A stretch of 64,000 nucleotides of DNA. Origin: an uncultured Tropicimonas sp. Lineage in GTDB: Bacteria > Pseudomonadota > Alphaproteobacteria > Rhodobacterales > Rhodobacteraceae. Where the stretch lies: the NCBI GenBank assembly GCA_947497945.1, contig CANMIP010000017.1:60359-124358 (forward strand), given 5' to 3'. Made by a program: the position numbers and the translations under genes. Positions 8,413 through 17,599 of the stretch are shown piece after piece (position 1 is the first letter of the stretch; the number at the start of each line of letters is the position of its first letter). The notes under the pieces were generated by a model. That model did not search any database. It was not told where the DNA came from and was given only the letters and a program-made list of their open reading frames with translations.

Positions 8413-9078
8413 ATGTGTGGACGATTGGTCAATCTCCTGCCCAACGAGGCGATGGCGCGGCTCTTCGATGCGGCGCCCTCGAACGACCTGCCCGTGGGCG
8501 AGCGCTACAATATCTGCCCGACCAACCAGATCGCCGTCGCGGTCTCGGCTGAGGGGCAGCGGCGCTTGCGGCCGATGCGGTGGGGCTTCCTGCCGCGTTG
8601 GTACAAGGCGCCCAATGACGGCCCGCTCTTGATCAACGCCCGCGCCGAGACCATTGCCGAAAAGCCTGCCTTCCGCGACGCCGTCCGGAAACGACGCTGT
8701 CTTGTCGCCGCGACGGGCTTCTATGAATGGACGAAAGGCCCGGACGGGGCGCGGTTGCCCTGGTATATCCGGCCGGCCGATGGCGCACCGATGGTGCTGG
8801 CCGGGATCTGGCAGGATTGGGAGCAGGGAGGCGAGCGCTTGAGTTGTGTCGCCATCGTCACCTGCGCGGCCGGCGGCGGCATGGAAGAGCTGCATCACCG
8901 CATGCCGGTCCTCCTCGCGCAGGAGGACTGGCCGCTCTGGCTGGGCGAGGCGGGGCATGGTGCGGCCGTGCTGATGAGGTCCGCCCCGGCTGGCAGCCTC
9001 ACCTGGAACCGGGTCGGTACGCAGGTGAACTCCAATCGGGCAGCGGGCGCGGGCCTGCTCGAGCCCTTGCCGGTTTGA
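8413..9078 (+). CDS. SRAP-domain protein (YedK/HMCES family)
   Basis: A 221-residue SOS-response-associated peptidase. It starts MCGR, so after Met removal Cys2 is the N-terminal nucleophile that forms a thiazolidine cross-link with abasic sites in single-stranded DNA. The other conserved residues are present: N75 in LLINARAE, E105 in GFYEW, and H162 in ELHHRMPV. The role, known from YedK and HMCES, is protection of abasic sites at replication forks. It stands alone, 42 bp after the L,D-transpeptidase gene and convergent with the broken outer-membrane protein gene. Confidence 0.92.
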   Translation: MCGRLVNLLPNEAMARLFDAAPSNDLPVGERYNICPTNQIAVAVSAEGQRRLRPMRWGFLPRWYKAPNDGPLLINARAETIAEKPAFRDAVRKRRCLVAATGFYEWTKGPDGARLPWYIRPADGAPMVLAGIWQDWEQGGERLSCVAIVTCAAGGGMEELHHRMPVLLAQEDWPLWLGEAGHGAAVLMRSAPAGSLTWNRVGTQVNSNRAAGAGLLEPLPV

Positions 9079-9147
9079 CCCGGTTCGCGGGAACGGGCCG
9101 GCCACCCAACGCCTTTCGCGCAAAATCCCGCAGGCGCGGGGCGCAGA

Positions 9148-9915
9148 TCAGAACCGGTACTTCCAGAGCAGCACCGGGCCGCTCAGCGCGTATTCGGTGA
9201 TCAGGTCATCGCCGCCGAGATCCCACTCCATGTGCCGATAGCCGAAGACGAGGTCGCTGCGGTCGAACGCGTAGCCAATGCCAGCCCAGGCCTGCCATGT
9301 CAGGTCGGACTAGCCGGCCCCGATGTCGAAGGCGAAGGGCACGAACCAGGTGTCATTGATCGCGGCCTGCCCGTTGACGCCGACGGTGAGATCCCAGCTG
9401 CTCTGATAGCTGCTGAAACGCCGGCTCCGCACCGGGCTTTCGGTCTTCAGCTCGGTGTCGAGTCCGAGATACCGTGCGCCCAGGGTGCCGTACAGGCGAT
9501 AGCTGTCCGTCTCGGCCAGCCGATAGGCGGCGCCGAAATTCAGCACCGTCTGCTTGATGTCCATTTCCAGATCGATATCCACGCCGCCCGCCGGCTCGCC
9601 GGGCAGGACCGAGACAGTGAGTGCATTCTCGCCGGTAATATCGGCATAGCTGGCGTCGAGGAACCAGCCCCAGTCGCCGCGCCGGGCGGTCACGCCGCCC
9701 ATCAGGGCGAAGTTGAGGTTTTCGAGGATCTTGTCGAAGCCGATCTCGAACTCGTTGCCCAGCGACTCGCCGGTCACATCGGTGCCCCAGATATAGACCT
9801 GCAATTCGTAGGACTATGCGTCGGTTCCGAGTGTCTCGGGGGGCGCGTCCTGGGCTGACGCGGCCTGACCGAAGAGTGCGAGCGCTGCGAGCGAGAGTGT
9901 TGAAAGCTGTTTCAT
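9148..9915 (-). pseudogene. Outer-membrane beta-barrel protein with two in-frame TAG codons
   Basis: From ATG 9915 a 256-codon frame runs without a shift to TGA 9148-9150. It begins with a signal peptide (MKQLSTLSLAALALFGQAAS) and shows alternating beta-strand sequence with GWFLDASYADI, NFGAAYRLAET and a terminal LLWKYRF, the aromatic C-terminal strand expected of a barrel inserted by BamA. Two TAG codons interrupt it: one after LGTDA (about 9816-9818), just behind the signal peptide, and one after FDIGAG (9310-9312). Everything else is intact and family-like. It is a recent pseudogene, a suppressed gene, or a sequence error. Function of the family is unknown. Confidence 0.75.
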
Positions 9916-10372
9916 TGCCTGTCTTTTCCCGAAATTGACTTAACTGGACTGTCCGGCTGAATACCGTAGGTCGCCGAAAGGACACACACAGGACCCCAAT
10001 GCGGTGCCATGCGCACCGGCCGCGCCGAAATGGGCCACTGTCTGACAGGCTGACAGTTGCGCAGGCGCATGGCAAGCTTTTGAGGCAGAACGATTTGCGG
10101 CGCTGCCCGCACTGAAGCTTGCGGAGCACGGCCTGGGAGGCAAGCTGCGGTCCGGAGATGCGGCCGGGCGGCGGTGTTTTCCGTGGCTGGCCGTCCCCTG
10201 GTCGGCATGGTTTCGCCGAAGCCGTGGGCAATCCGGACAGAATCCGCCGCAGGAAGCCGCTGCCCGGCGATATTTGCGCAAGCAGCGGGCGCGGCGGCTT
10301 GGAGTCCGTGCCGTACACGACTATGTTACCGCTACCGAGCTTACCGATGCCGTGAAAATTCTGGAAATCGCC
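9916..10372. other. Intergenic stretch, nothing recognised
   Basis: This region lies between the divergent broken barrel gene and the DUF2934 gene. I see no conserved protein in any frame. A small inverted repeat (CTGTCTGACAG) is at about 10037-10047. The promoters of both neighbours must lie here, but no convincing -35/-10 pair was identified. Confidence 0.4.
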
Positions 10373-10750
10373 ATGACCCAACCCAACCTGACCGAAAATC
10401 AGATCCGCGAAGCTGCCTATCATTTCTGGCTTGAAGACGGCCAGCCGCATGGGCGCGACGAGGAGCACTGGCTGAAGGCCATTGATGCCCTGTCCGCACC
10501 GCAACCGAAGAAGAAGGCGCGCAAGGCGCCGGCAAAGCCGCGTGCTGCGAAGACCGCTACGAAACCTGCGCCGTCCGGGGCCGCCACGACAAAGAGCGCA
10601 ACGACGAAGGCCGCAGCGTCGAAATCAGGCACGACAAAACCCGCCGCGAAGAAAGCCGCCACGGCGACGACAGCCGCATCCGAGACAAAGGCCAAGGCTC
10701 CGGCCAAGACCACCCGGAAGCCGCGCGCGAAGAAGGCACCCGTCGCGTAA
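10373..10750 (+). CDS. DUF2934 protein with Lys/Ala-rich histone-H1-like tail
   Basis: A 125-residue protein in two parts. Residues 1-45 are a DUF2934 domain (QIREAAYHFWLEDGQPHGRD, then HWLKA). From about residue 50 to the end the sequence is made of Lys, Ala, Thr and Pro with PKKKARKAP, KPAAKKAAT and KPRAKKAP, resembling eukaryotic histone H1 tails and bacterial AlgP/Hc1-like DNA-binding tails. A non-specific DNA-binding or nucleoid role is plausible by analogy only. ATG 10373 is chosen because the domain begins there. A hairpin terminator follows 24 bp after the stop. Confidence 0.7.
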   Translation: MTQPNLTENQIREAAYHFWLEDGQPHGRDEEHWLKAIDALSAPQPKKKARKAPAKPRAAKTATKPAPSGAATTKSATTKAAASKSGTTKPAAKKAATATTAASETKAKAPAKTTRKPRAKKAPVA

Positions 10751-10774
10751 GGCACAGCACTGATGTCTGTCTGC

Positions 10775-10800
10775 GGGGCTCCTTCGGGAGCCCCGTTGCG
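10775..10800 (+). terminator. Hairpin terminator after the DUF2934 gene
   Basis: A perfect 8-bp stem GGGGCTCC/GGAGCCCC with loop TTCG (10775-10794), followed by GTTGCGTTT. The UUCG tetraloop and GC stem are typical; the U tract is weak. It also lies just beyond the 3' end of the convergent SLC13 gene and may serve both. Confidence 0.7.
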
Positions 10801-10822
10801 TTTCAGGCGACGGAAAACAGGC

Positions 10823-12604
10823 TCAGAGCGGCCAGACCAGCAGGATCATCGGCACCGCCAATACGACAACAAGCAGCTCCAGCGGCAGGCCCATGCGCCA
10901 GTAATCGCCGAAGGAATAGCCGCCCGGGCCGAGGATGAGCGTGTTGTTCTTGTGCCCGATGGGCGTCAGGAAGGCGCAGGAGGCGGCCACCGCGACGGCC
11001 ATGAGGAAGGGGTCGGGGCTGACACCGAGGCTGGTCGCCATCTGGATGCCCACGGGGGCGGCGACCACCGCCGTGGCGGCGTTGTTGAGCACATCCGACA
11101 GGGTCATCGTGACGACCATCAGCAGCGTCAGCAGCGCCCAGGCCGGCCAGCCTTCGCCAAGACCCAGCAGCGCGCCGGCGATCAGCGCCGTGCCGCCGGA
11201 GGCGTCCAGCGCCGCCCCGAGCGGGATCATCGAGCCGAGCAGCACCACGACCGGCCATTCGATATGGCGGTAGAGCTCCGCGAGCGGCAGCACCCCGGTC
11301 AGCACATAGGCCAGCACGACGAAGCCGAGCGCCACCGGCAGGTAGAGCAGCCCGAGGGCCGAGGCGGCGACGGCGGCGGCAAAGACACCGATCGCCAGCC
11401 AGACCTTGGCAAAATCGGTGACGACGAGGCCGCGATCGGCGAGCGGCAACACGCCGAGCCAATCCGTGACCTGTCCCTCGTCGCCCTCCGGCGTCAGCAG
11501 CAGGAGGATGTCGCCGGGGCGCACAGGCGTCTTGCGCACCTCCTTGGTGATCCGGCGGCCTTCGCGCGAGATCCCGAGCAGGACCGTGCGCTGGCGCCAG
11601 GCCAGCCCGAGCGCCCGGGCCGACTTGCCGGCGATGCGGGCGCTTTCGGGCACGACCGCTTCGATGATGGCCAGACCCTCGCCGGCGATGCCGATGCGTT
11701 CCTTCTCGTCCTCATCGGTGAAATCCAGCGACAACGCGGCGCGGAACTCGTCCAGCGCCTCCGGGCGGGCCTCGAGCACGATCGAGTCGCCCTCGCGGAG
11801 CTGCGTGTTGCGCTGCAGCCCGTAGCGGCGCTTGTCGTCCCGGGTCAGGCCGAGGATCGCGACATCGTTCTTCTCTGCGACATCATAGACCTCGAAGAGC
11901 CGCTTGCCGACAAGCTCGGAGCTGGCAGGGACCTTCAGCTCGGCCACGTAATCCTTGGCATGCTCACGCGCTTCCGCAAGCGCCCCGTCGCCCTCGGCAC
12001 TCGGCACAAGGCGCCAGCCGATCAGCGCCACGAAAGCAAGCCCGGCCACGGCCACGACCCCGCCGACCGGCGCGAAATCGAACATGCCGAAACTCTCGCC
12101 GAGCTGATCTCGCCGGATGCCGGCGATGATGATGTTGGGCGGCGTGCCGATCAGCGTCACCATGCCGCCGAGAATGGTGCAGAAGGAGAGCGGCATCAGT
12201 GACAGCCGCGCCGGCCGACCCGCCTTGCGGGCGGTCTGGATATCCACCGGCATCAGCAGCGCGAGGGCCGCGACATTGTTCATGAAGGCCGACAGCACGC
12301 CGCCGATCCCGCCCATGAAGGCGATATGCGCCCCCAGGCTGCGCGAGGAATCGACCAGGGTCCGGGTGATCAGGAAGACGGCGCCGGACCGGACAAGCCC
12401 GGCGGACACGACAAGGACAAGCGCGACGACGACCGTCGCGGGGTGCCCGAACCCGGCGAAAGCATCCTCCGCGGGGATGACTTTCAGCGTCACCGCCGCG
12501 AGCAGCGCCGCGAAGGCAACCAGGTCATAGCGCACGCGGCCCCAGAGGAGCAGTGCGAATACCGCGCCGAACAACGCGAAGAGGATCGTCTGGTCCGCTG
12601 TCAT
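10823..12604 (-). CDS. SLC13/DASS-family permease with central TrkA-C (RCK-C) domains
   Basis: A 593-residue protein. Membrane helices occupy about 1-200 and 410-593; between them lie two RCK-C/TrkA-C domains (about 215-290 and 300-390). The sequence ALLMPVDIQTARKAGRP followed by LIGTPPNII is the first substrate/sodium loop of the SLC13 (divalent anion:Na+ symporter) family, and TLSDVLNNAATA is the second. Such proteins import dicarboxylates, sulfate or related anions; the RCK-C insertion is typical of the SLC13-TrkA-C subgroup often annotated as sulfate or citrate permeases. ATG 12604 with GGGGAGAGAGAC upstream sets the start. The substrate is not determinable here. Confidence 0.87.
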   Translation of the reverse strand: MTADQTILFALFGAVFALLLWGRVRYDLVAFAALLAAVTLKVIPAEDAFAGFGHPATVVVALVLVVSAGLVRSGAVFLITRTLVDSSRSLGAHIAFMGGIGGVLSAFMNNVAALALLMPVDIQTARKAGRPARLSLMPLSFCTILGGMVTLIGTPPNIIIAGIRRDQLGESFGMFDFAPVGGVVAVAGLAFVALIGWRLVPSAEGDGALAEAREHAKDYVAELKVPASSELVGKRLFEVYDVAEKNDVAILGLTRDDKRRYGLQRNTQLREGDSIVLEARPEALDEFRAALSLDFTDEDEKERIGIAGEGLAIIEAVVPESARIAGKSARALGLAWRQRTVLLGISREGRRITKEVRKTPVRPGDILLLLTPEGDEGQVTDWLGVLPLADRGLVVTDFAKVWLAIGVFAAAVAASALGLLYLPVALGFVVLAYVLTGVLPLAELYRHIEWPVVVLLGSMIPLGAALDASGGTALIAGALLGLGEGWPAWALLTLLMVVTMTLSDVLNNAATAVVAAPVGIQMATSLGVSPDPFLMAVAVAASCAFLTPIGHKNNTLILGPGGYSFGDYWRMGLPLELLVVVLAVPMILLVWPL

Positions 12605-12873
12605 GTCTCTCTCCCCTGGAGCGCTGCCGCTATGGTTTTTCCTTGCGGGCGCGGTTGATACCGGTCGGACTGTCCGCATGTGCAGGGCGCGCCGGATCGA
12701 ATGCTAGAGCATGGCCTGTCCGTGATCCATCGGAATGAAGCGCTTCAGGCACAGGCCGTTGCGTCGGCTTGGCGGCGCACAGAGGCACCCCGCGGGGCGG
12801 TGGTTCTGCGGCTGGATCGCTGCGATGCCCCGTGATCTCCATCTCCTGCCCGGACCGCCCTGCATGCCGCCAG

Positions 12874-15332
12874 TCAGGTCGAGAAAGCCTGGCTCAGGGC
12901 CTTGAGGAGGTCCTTGCGCTGGACCGGTTTCATAAGGCGAATGTCGGCGGAATTGCTGCCGTCAACGGCGAAACCAAGCTCGGTCGCATTGCCGGTCATG
13001 AAGACAACCGGCAGGTCCGGCCGGATCGCGCGCAGCGCGCGGGCCGGCGCCGGCCCCTGTAGACTGAAGGGCATCTGGACGCCGGATCGGCCTCGACCGG
13101 CCACAGGGCCGCCTCCAGGTCGGTCTCCACCCGGATATTGTCCGGCAGGGTGCGGTCGGTCCAGCCGCGAAGATTGCTGACAAGCGCGTTCAGGTCGATC
13201 TCGACCGGGTCGAGCCGGGCCTGGCGGGCAAAGGAGAGCATGCTGAGGGTCAGTTCCGCGCCGCGTTGCGCGGCGCTGATGCCGCGATCGATCAGGGCGA
13301 TCTGTTCGGCGTCGGCCAGGCCGTCGCGCAGAAGCTCCAGGTTGCCCATGATCACCGCCAGGAGGTTGTTGAAGTCATGCGCCACGCTGCCGGTCAACTG
13401 GCCGATGTTTTCATGCTTCATCGCCCGGAAGGCGAGCTCGCGCTGCTCGTCGAGCTGCTGCTCGGCCTCGATCTCGCGGCTGATATCGACCGCGAAAGTC
13501 GTCACCCGGTGCTGTCCGTCGGAGAACGGCCTGGCGCCGATATGAACCTCGACCCATTTGCGCGCGCCGTCCCGGTCGCGCAGCCAGAAGCGGCGGGTCT
13601 CGGGCACGAGCGTGCGCACGCTCCTCAGCAGCGCTTCTCGCATCAATGGCAGGTCATCGGGGTCATGCGCCTGGATCAACAGGTCGGGATCGGCCATCAG
13701 CTCAGCGTCGCCATAGCCCCAGATCATCCGGCAGCCGGGGCTGATATGCACGGTCTCGAGCTCGTCCGGCGACCCTATGTCCATCGAGATGACCGCCCTG
13801 GGGTGGTTCTCCAGGATCTCGGTCAGCGGCGCCTCGACGGCCTCGCGGTGCCGCTCGGCCTCCTTGCGGAGCGTGATGTCGCAGATGACGATGAGGATCT
13901 CCGTGCTGCGGGGCACCGGCAGGGCGCGGGCCTCGAAATCCTTCAGGCGGCCCTGGACGCGCAGCTGGTAGTCCCAGCTCTGCAGGTCCCCCTTTTCCTT
14001 CAGGCGCTGCAGGTGCAGTGCGAAGTCCCGTGCGGTTTCGCTGGGCAGGACCTCGTGCATTTTCCGGCCAAGAAAGGCCTCCGGCGGCCGGAAAAGATCC
14101 GTCTGCTTTCCGGCCTCGAAGTCGAGAATGTGGCCGGTGTGGTCCAGCCGGAAGAAAAGGTCGGGCAGGGCGCTCAGCAGCGCGGCCAGGCGCCGCGTCG
14201 TGACCTGCTCGGCGCGCTCGGCCTGCCGTTGCCGGAGCCAGAGATCCCTGACCCTTTCGGTCAGCTGGCTGATCGCCGGGACCGCCTTGACCCCGGCCTC
14301 GGGCGCAGCATTGGATATCGCGGGCTCCGCCATCCCCTCGGCCTGTTCAAGGCGCCGGAACTCCCGTTCGGCGGCGCCGAGAGGTTCCAGGACGCCGCGC
14401 TCGAACCGCCGTTCCGCGAACCACCACAGCACCGCAACCGCCGTTATCAGCACAACAAGCCCCAGCATCGCCCGATTGAGCTGGCCCGCGAGGCTTGCAT
14501 CGACCGGCACGTCGAGCCGCATCTCGACCCGGTCGCCATTGGCCGCTTCCATCAGGACCCGGTGCAGGACAACCCGGCGCTGCCCGTCCTGATCGGTGAT
14601 CCGCGGCGCGCCGGCCGTGTCTCGCGGAAACGTTTCGGGTACGGGGCTGTCCTGCGCCGCAGTCGCGGGGAAGCTCGCGACAACCCGCCCATCGGGGTCC
14701 AGGACATGGGCGCGGCTGTCCTCCGGCAAGCCGGCGGCCCGCAGCGCCTTGTTCCACCAGTCGAGCGAAATCACCGCGACGGCGGCCCCCACCGGCGCAT
14801 CAGGGCGCGCGGGGGCAAAGACCGGATAGGCGAAGTTTATGCTTGCCGGCCTCGCGGCCCGGTCGATCTGGTAACTGCCGATGCTGAAACTGCGCGTCTC
14901 GATGGCCCGGCGGAAACAGTCCCGGTCGGCGACATTGATCCGCGCACTCAGCGGGGTGGCGTTGCACAACAATTCGCCATCCGCCCGGGGGACGCCGAAA
15001 TTCGCGAATTCCGGCCGCAGCGCGAGAAACGCTGACAGATACGCGCCGCAGGCCGGCGCCGACGGGGCGTGAACGGCCGGCGACAGGGCGATCTCCCGGA
15101 GCAGCCTGCGCGTGTCGAAGATCGGTTCTTCCTGGGTTTCGACGATGCTGTCGGCCACGGCCACGGTCCGGACAAGATGGGTCTCGATCACCGCCTGCCG
15201 TTCCTGGACGGCGAGCCAGGCAACAAGCGCGATGGAGGGCATGGCGAGAAAGGCCATCAGGAGGCGAAGGTGAACGCGCAGTCGGGCGGCAAGGGCCGCG
15301 AGGCTATTCGAAAGGCTCTTGTTGGCATGCAT
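12874..15332 (-). pseudogene. Hybrid sensor histidine kinase lacking its ATPase domain (internal deletion)
   Basis: From ATG 15332 the frame encodes a membrane helix, a periplasmic double-Cache-like sensor (SFSIGSYQIDRAARP), a second helix (LVVLITAVAVLWWF), two PAS domains and a HisKA dimerisation domain with the phospho-acceptor His in GSVAHDFNNLLA. The match stops at ALWPVEADPAS, exactly where the HATPase_c domain should begin. About 13075-13085 the homology jumps, in another frame, to the end of a receiver domain (LRAIRPDLPVVFMTGNAT, then the conserved Lys in RLMKPVQRKDLLKAL), ending at 12874. The ATPase domain and half the receiver are deleted. Frame loss means the kinase cannot work. Confidence 0.82.
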
Positions 15333-15514
15333 GATACAAATATCGGTCTCAAATCGGGCGCGCCGCTGTCCGCAGGTTTCGGCCCCTGCCGGCAGATGCG
15401 CTTCTCCCGTCCGCGAGTTGAGCCTCTCGCGCGGGAAGATCACAAGGGGTTTCCAACCCAGGATTGTCGCCCCTCCCTGCGGAGCCGTCGTCACCGGCAG
15501 GCCATCCGGGCGCG

Positions 15515-17362
15515 CTATTCCGAGGTGTCGATGAAACCGTCGGATTGCCGCGCCCAGAAATCCGCGTAGAGGCCCGGCTTGCCCTTCAGCTCCTGATGCG
15601 TGCCCTGCTCGACGATCCTGCCGCGATCCATAACGACAATCCGGTCCATCCGGGCAATTGTGGACAGGCGGTGGGCAATGGCGATGACGGTCTTGTCCTG
15701 CATCACCTCGATCAGCGATTGCTGGATTTCCGTCTCCACCTCGCTGTCGAGCGCGCTGGTCGCCTCGTCCAGGATCAGGATGGGGGCGTCTTTCAGGATG
15801 ACCCGCGCGAGGGCGATCCGCTGCCGCTGGCCACCGGACAGTTTCACACCGCGTTCCCCGACATGGGCGTCATAGTCCCTGCGCCCCTTGCTGTCCCGCA
15901 AACCCTCGATGAAGCCATGGGCGCTGGCCTTCCTGGTCGCGGCAACCAGCGCCGCGTCGCTGACATCCGTTCGCCCCAGCAGGATGTTGTCCTTGACGGA
16001 GCGGTTCAGCAGCGCGGCTTGCTGGGCGACCATGCCGATGGCGGCGCGCAGGCTGTCCTGGTCCACCTCGCGGATATCCTGGCCGTCGATCCGGATCCGC
16101 CCCTGCTCAGCCTCGAAGAACCGCAGGAGCAGGTTCACCAACGACGATTTTCCGGAACCCGAGCGTCCGACCAGCCCGATCTTCTCGCCCGGCCGGATCG
16201 ACAGCGAAATCCCGTCCAGGCCGCCGGCGTCGTTGCCGTAATGGTGGTGCAGATCCTCGATCTCGATGCCCCCCTGGCCGACTACGAGCTCGATGTCGCT
16301 CCGGTTCGGGATCGCGATCGGCTGGCCGATTGTCTGCAACGCCTCGCGGAGCGACCCGATGCGCTCGAAGAGCCACCAGATCGAATCCAGGATCCAGTCC
16401 GCCATGGTGGTGATCCGGAGCGACAAGGCAATTGCCGAGGAGACGACGCCGATGGTCGCGGCCTCGACAGACCAGAGCCAGATGCCGTAGCCGACGAACC
16501 CGACCATCACGATGGCCTCGAGCATGACCAGCGTCGTGCGCAGGCCGATCCCGATCTGCCGGGTGCGGAACAGCGCCTGCCGGGTTGCTTCCAGCGATAT
16601 GCGCTGCTCCCGGGCGATCTGGTCCTTCGGCGCGAAAAGCTTCAGCGTGTCGAAATTCGAGAACCCGTCGACAACCGAGCCGTAGAGCGCGGACTTGGAG
16701 GATTGAAAATCGTGCTGGGCGTCGACCATCCGCGGCATGACCCGGAAGAGAACCGCAACATAGAGCCCGAGCCAGATCAGCAGCGGCGCCGCCAGCCAGA
16801 TCTCGGTCCGGGCCATCAGCAGGACTACGCCGATCATGTAGACCAGCCCATAGGCGACGGTGTTCAGGGCCGAGTGGATGGAATTCGAGACATGGTTGCC
16901 AATGTCGACAAGACGGCCCGAGGTGCGCCCGGTCAGGTCTTCCTGGAACCAGCCGACGGATTGGCGAATGAGGTGATCATAGGCGCGCCACCGCACCAGG
17001 GTCGCGGCATTGCAACTGAACGCGATGTCGTTGACCGCAAGGCGGAAGAATTGCGCGATGGGCCGGAACAGCAGCACGACAAGCGCGGCAAGGAACAGGT
17101 TCGTCCCCTGTTCCTCCCAGAGCTGCGCCGGGGAGGTCGAGGCGAGGATGTCGACAATCGTGCCGGCATAGCTGATGAGCCAGACCTCGACGCTCGCGGC
17201 GAGGACGGTGACAAGAACGCTGGCCAGCAGGATCCGCCGCATTGGCCACATATGGGCCTTCAGGTAGGGCAGGATCTCTCGATGCGGGGTGGTGTCGAAC
17301 AGGTCATAGGGATGAAAGCAGTCGAGAAAATAACGGGTTATGCGCTCGTAGAGTCCAACCAT
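15515..17362 (-). CDS. ABC exporter, fused permease and ATPase
   Basis: A 615-residue half-transporter of the MsbA/multidrug type. Six membrane helices lie in residues 40-330, including the extended helices around FFRLAVNDIAFSCNAATLVRWRA's region. The nucleotide-binding domain follows, with Walker A GRSGSGKSS, signature LSGGQRQR, Walker [13 protein letters not shown] and the switch His in AIAHRLST. It should act as a homodimer in the inner membrane and export lipid or hydrophobic compounds. GGAG nine bases before ATG 17362 supports the start. It sits between the broken kinase and the peptide-binding protein, with 237 bp upstream that include no gene. Confidence 0.9.
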   Translation of the reverse strand: MVGLYERITRYFLDCFHPYDLFDTTPHREILPYLKAHMWPMRRILLASVLVTVLAASVEVWLISYAGTIVDILASTSPAQLWEEQGTNLFLAALVVLLFRPIAQFFRLAVNDIAFSCNAATLVRWRAYDHLIRQSVGWFQEDLTGRTSGRLVDIGNHVSNSIHSALNTVAYGLVYMIGVVLLMARTEIWLAAPLLIWLGLYVAVLFRVMPRMVDAQHDFQSSKSALYGSVVDGFSNFDTLKLFAPKDQIAREQRISLEATRQALFRTRQIGIGLRTTLVMLEAIVMVGFVGYGIWLWSVEAATIGVVSSAIALSLRITTMADWILDSIWWLFERIGSLREALQTIGQPIAIPNRSDIELVVGQGGIEIEDLHHHYGNDAGGLDGISLSIRPGEKIGLVGRSGSGKSSLVNLLLRFFEAEQGRIRIDGQDIREVDQDSLRAAIGMVAQQAALLNRSVKDNILLGRTDVSDAALVAATRKASAHGFIEGLRDSKGRRDYDAHVGERGVKLSGGQRQRIALARVILKDAPILILDEATSALDSEVETEIQQSLIEVMQDKTVIAIAHRLSTIARMDRIVVMDRGRIVEQGTHQELKGKPGLYADFWARQSDGFIDTSE

Positions 17363-17599
17363 CTCAGCATCTCCGCTTCGCGATCCCCGCGGCGGTCAAG
17401 CCGCTGCCCCGTGCCGCTGTGTCAAGGCCCGCTCCGACCGGCCCTGCGGTCGCCGCCCGGAAAGTGCCGGCTCTCCGCATGAAGATGAACCATCCCCGGG
17501 GCGCGGATGCGCGCCCTGGGGGTGTCGCAATCTTTCCCGGCGGGGACAGTGCCGCCCTTCTGTCGAAAAGCGATACGATCCGCCGGGACCGGGCGCGGC

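Noticed and set aside
9148..9915. Amber (TAG) recoding to an amino acid in this organism
   Set aside because: TAG is used as a normal stop for intact genes, for example the SLC5 symporter (27627-27629), rsmE (54126-54128) and plsY (59212-59214).
10763..12202. A 479-codon plus-strand open frame
   Set aside because: Antisense to the SLC13 permease; rich in Arg, Gln, His and Asp as expected for a shadow of a high-GC membrane gene.
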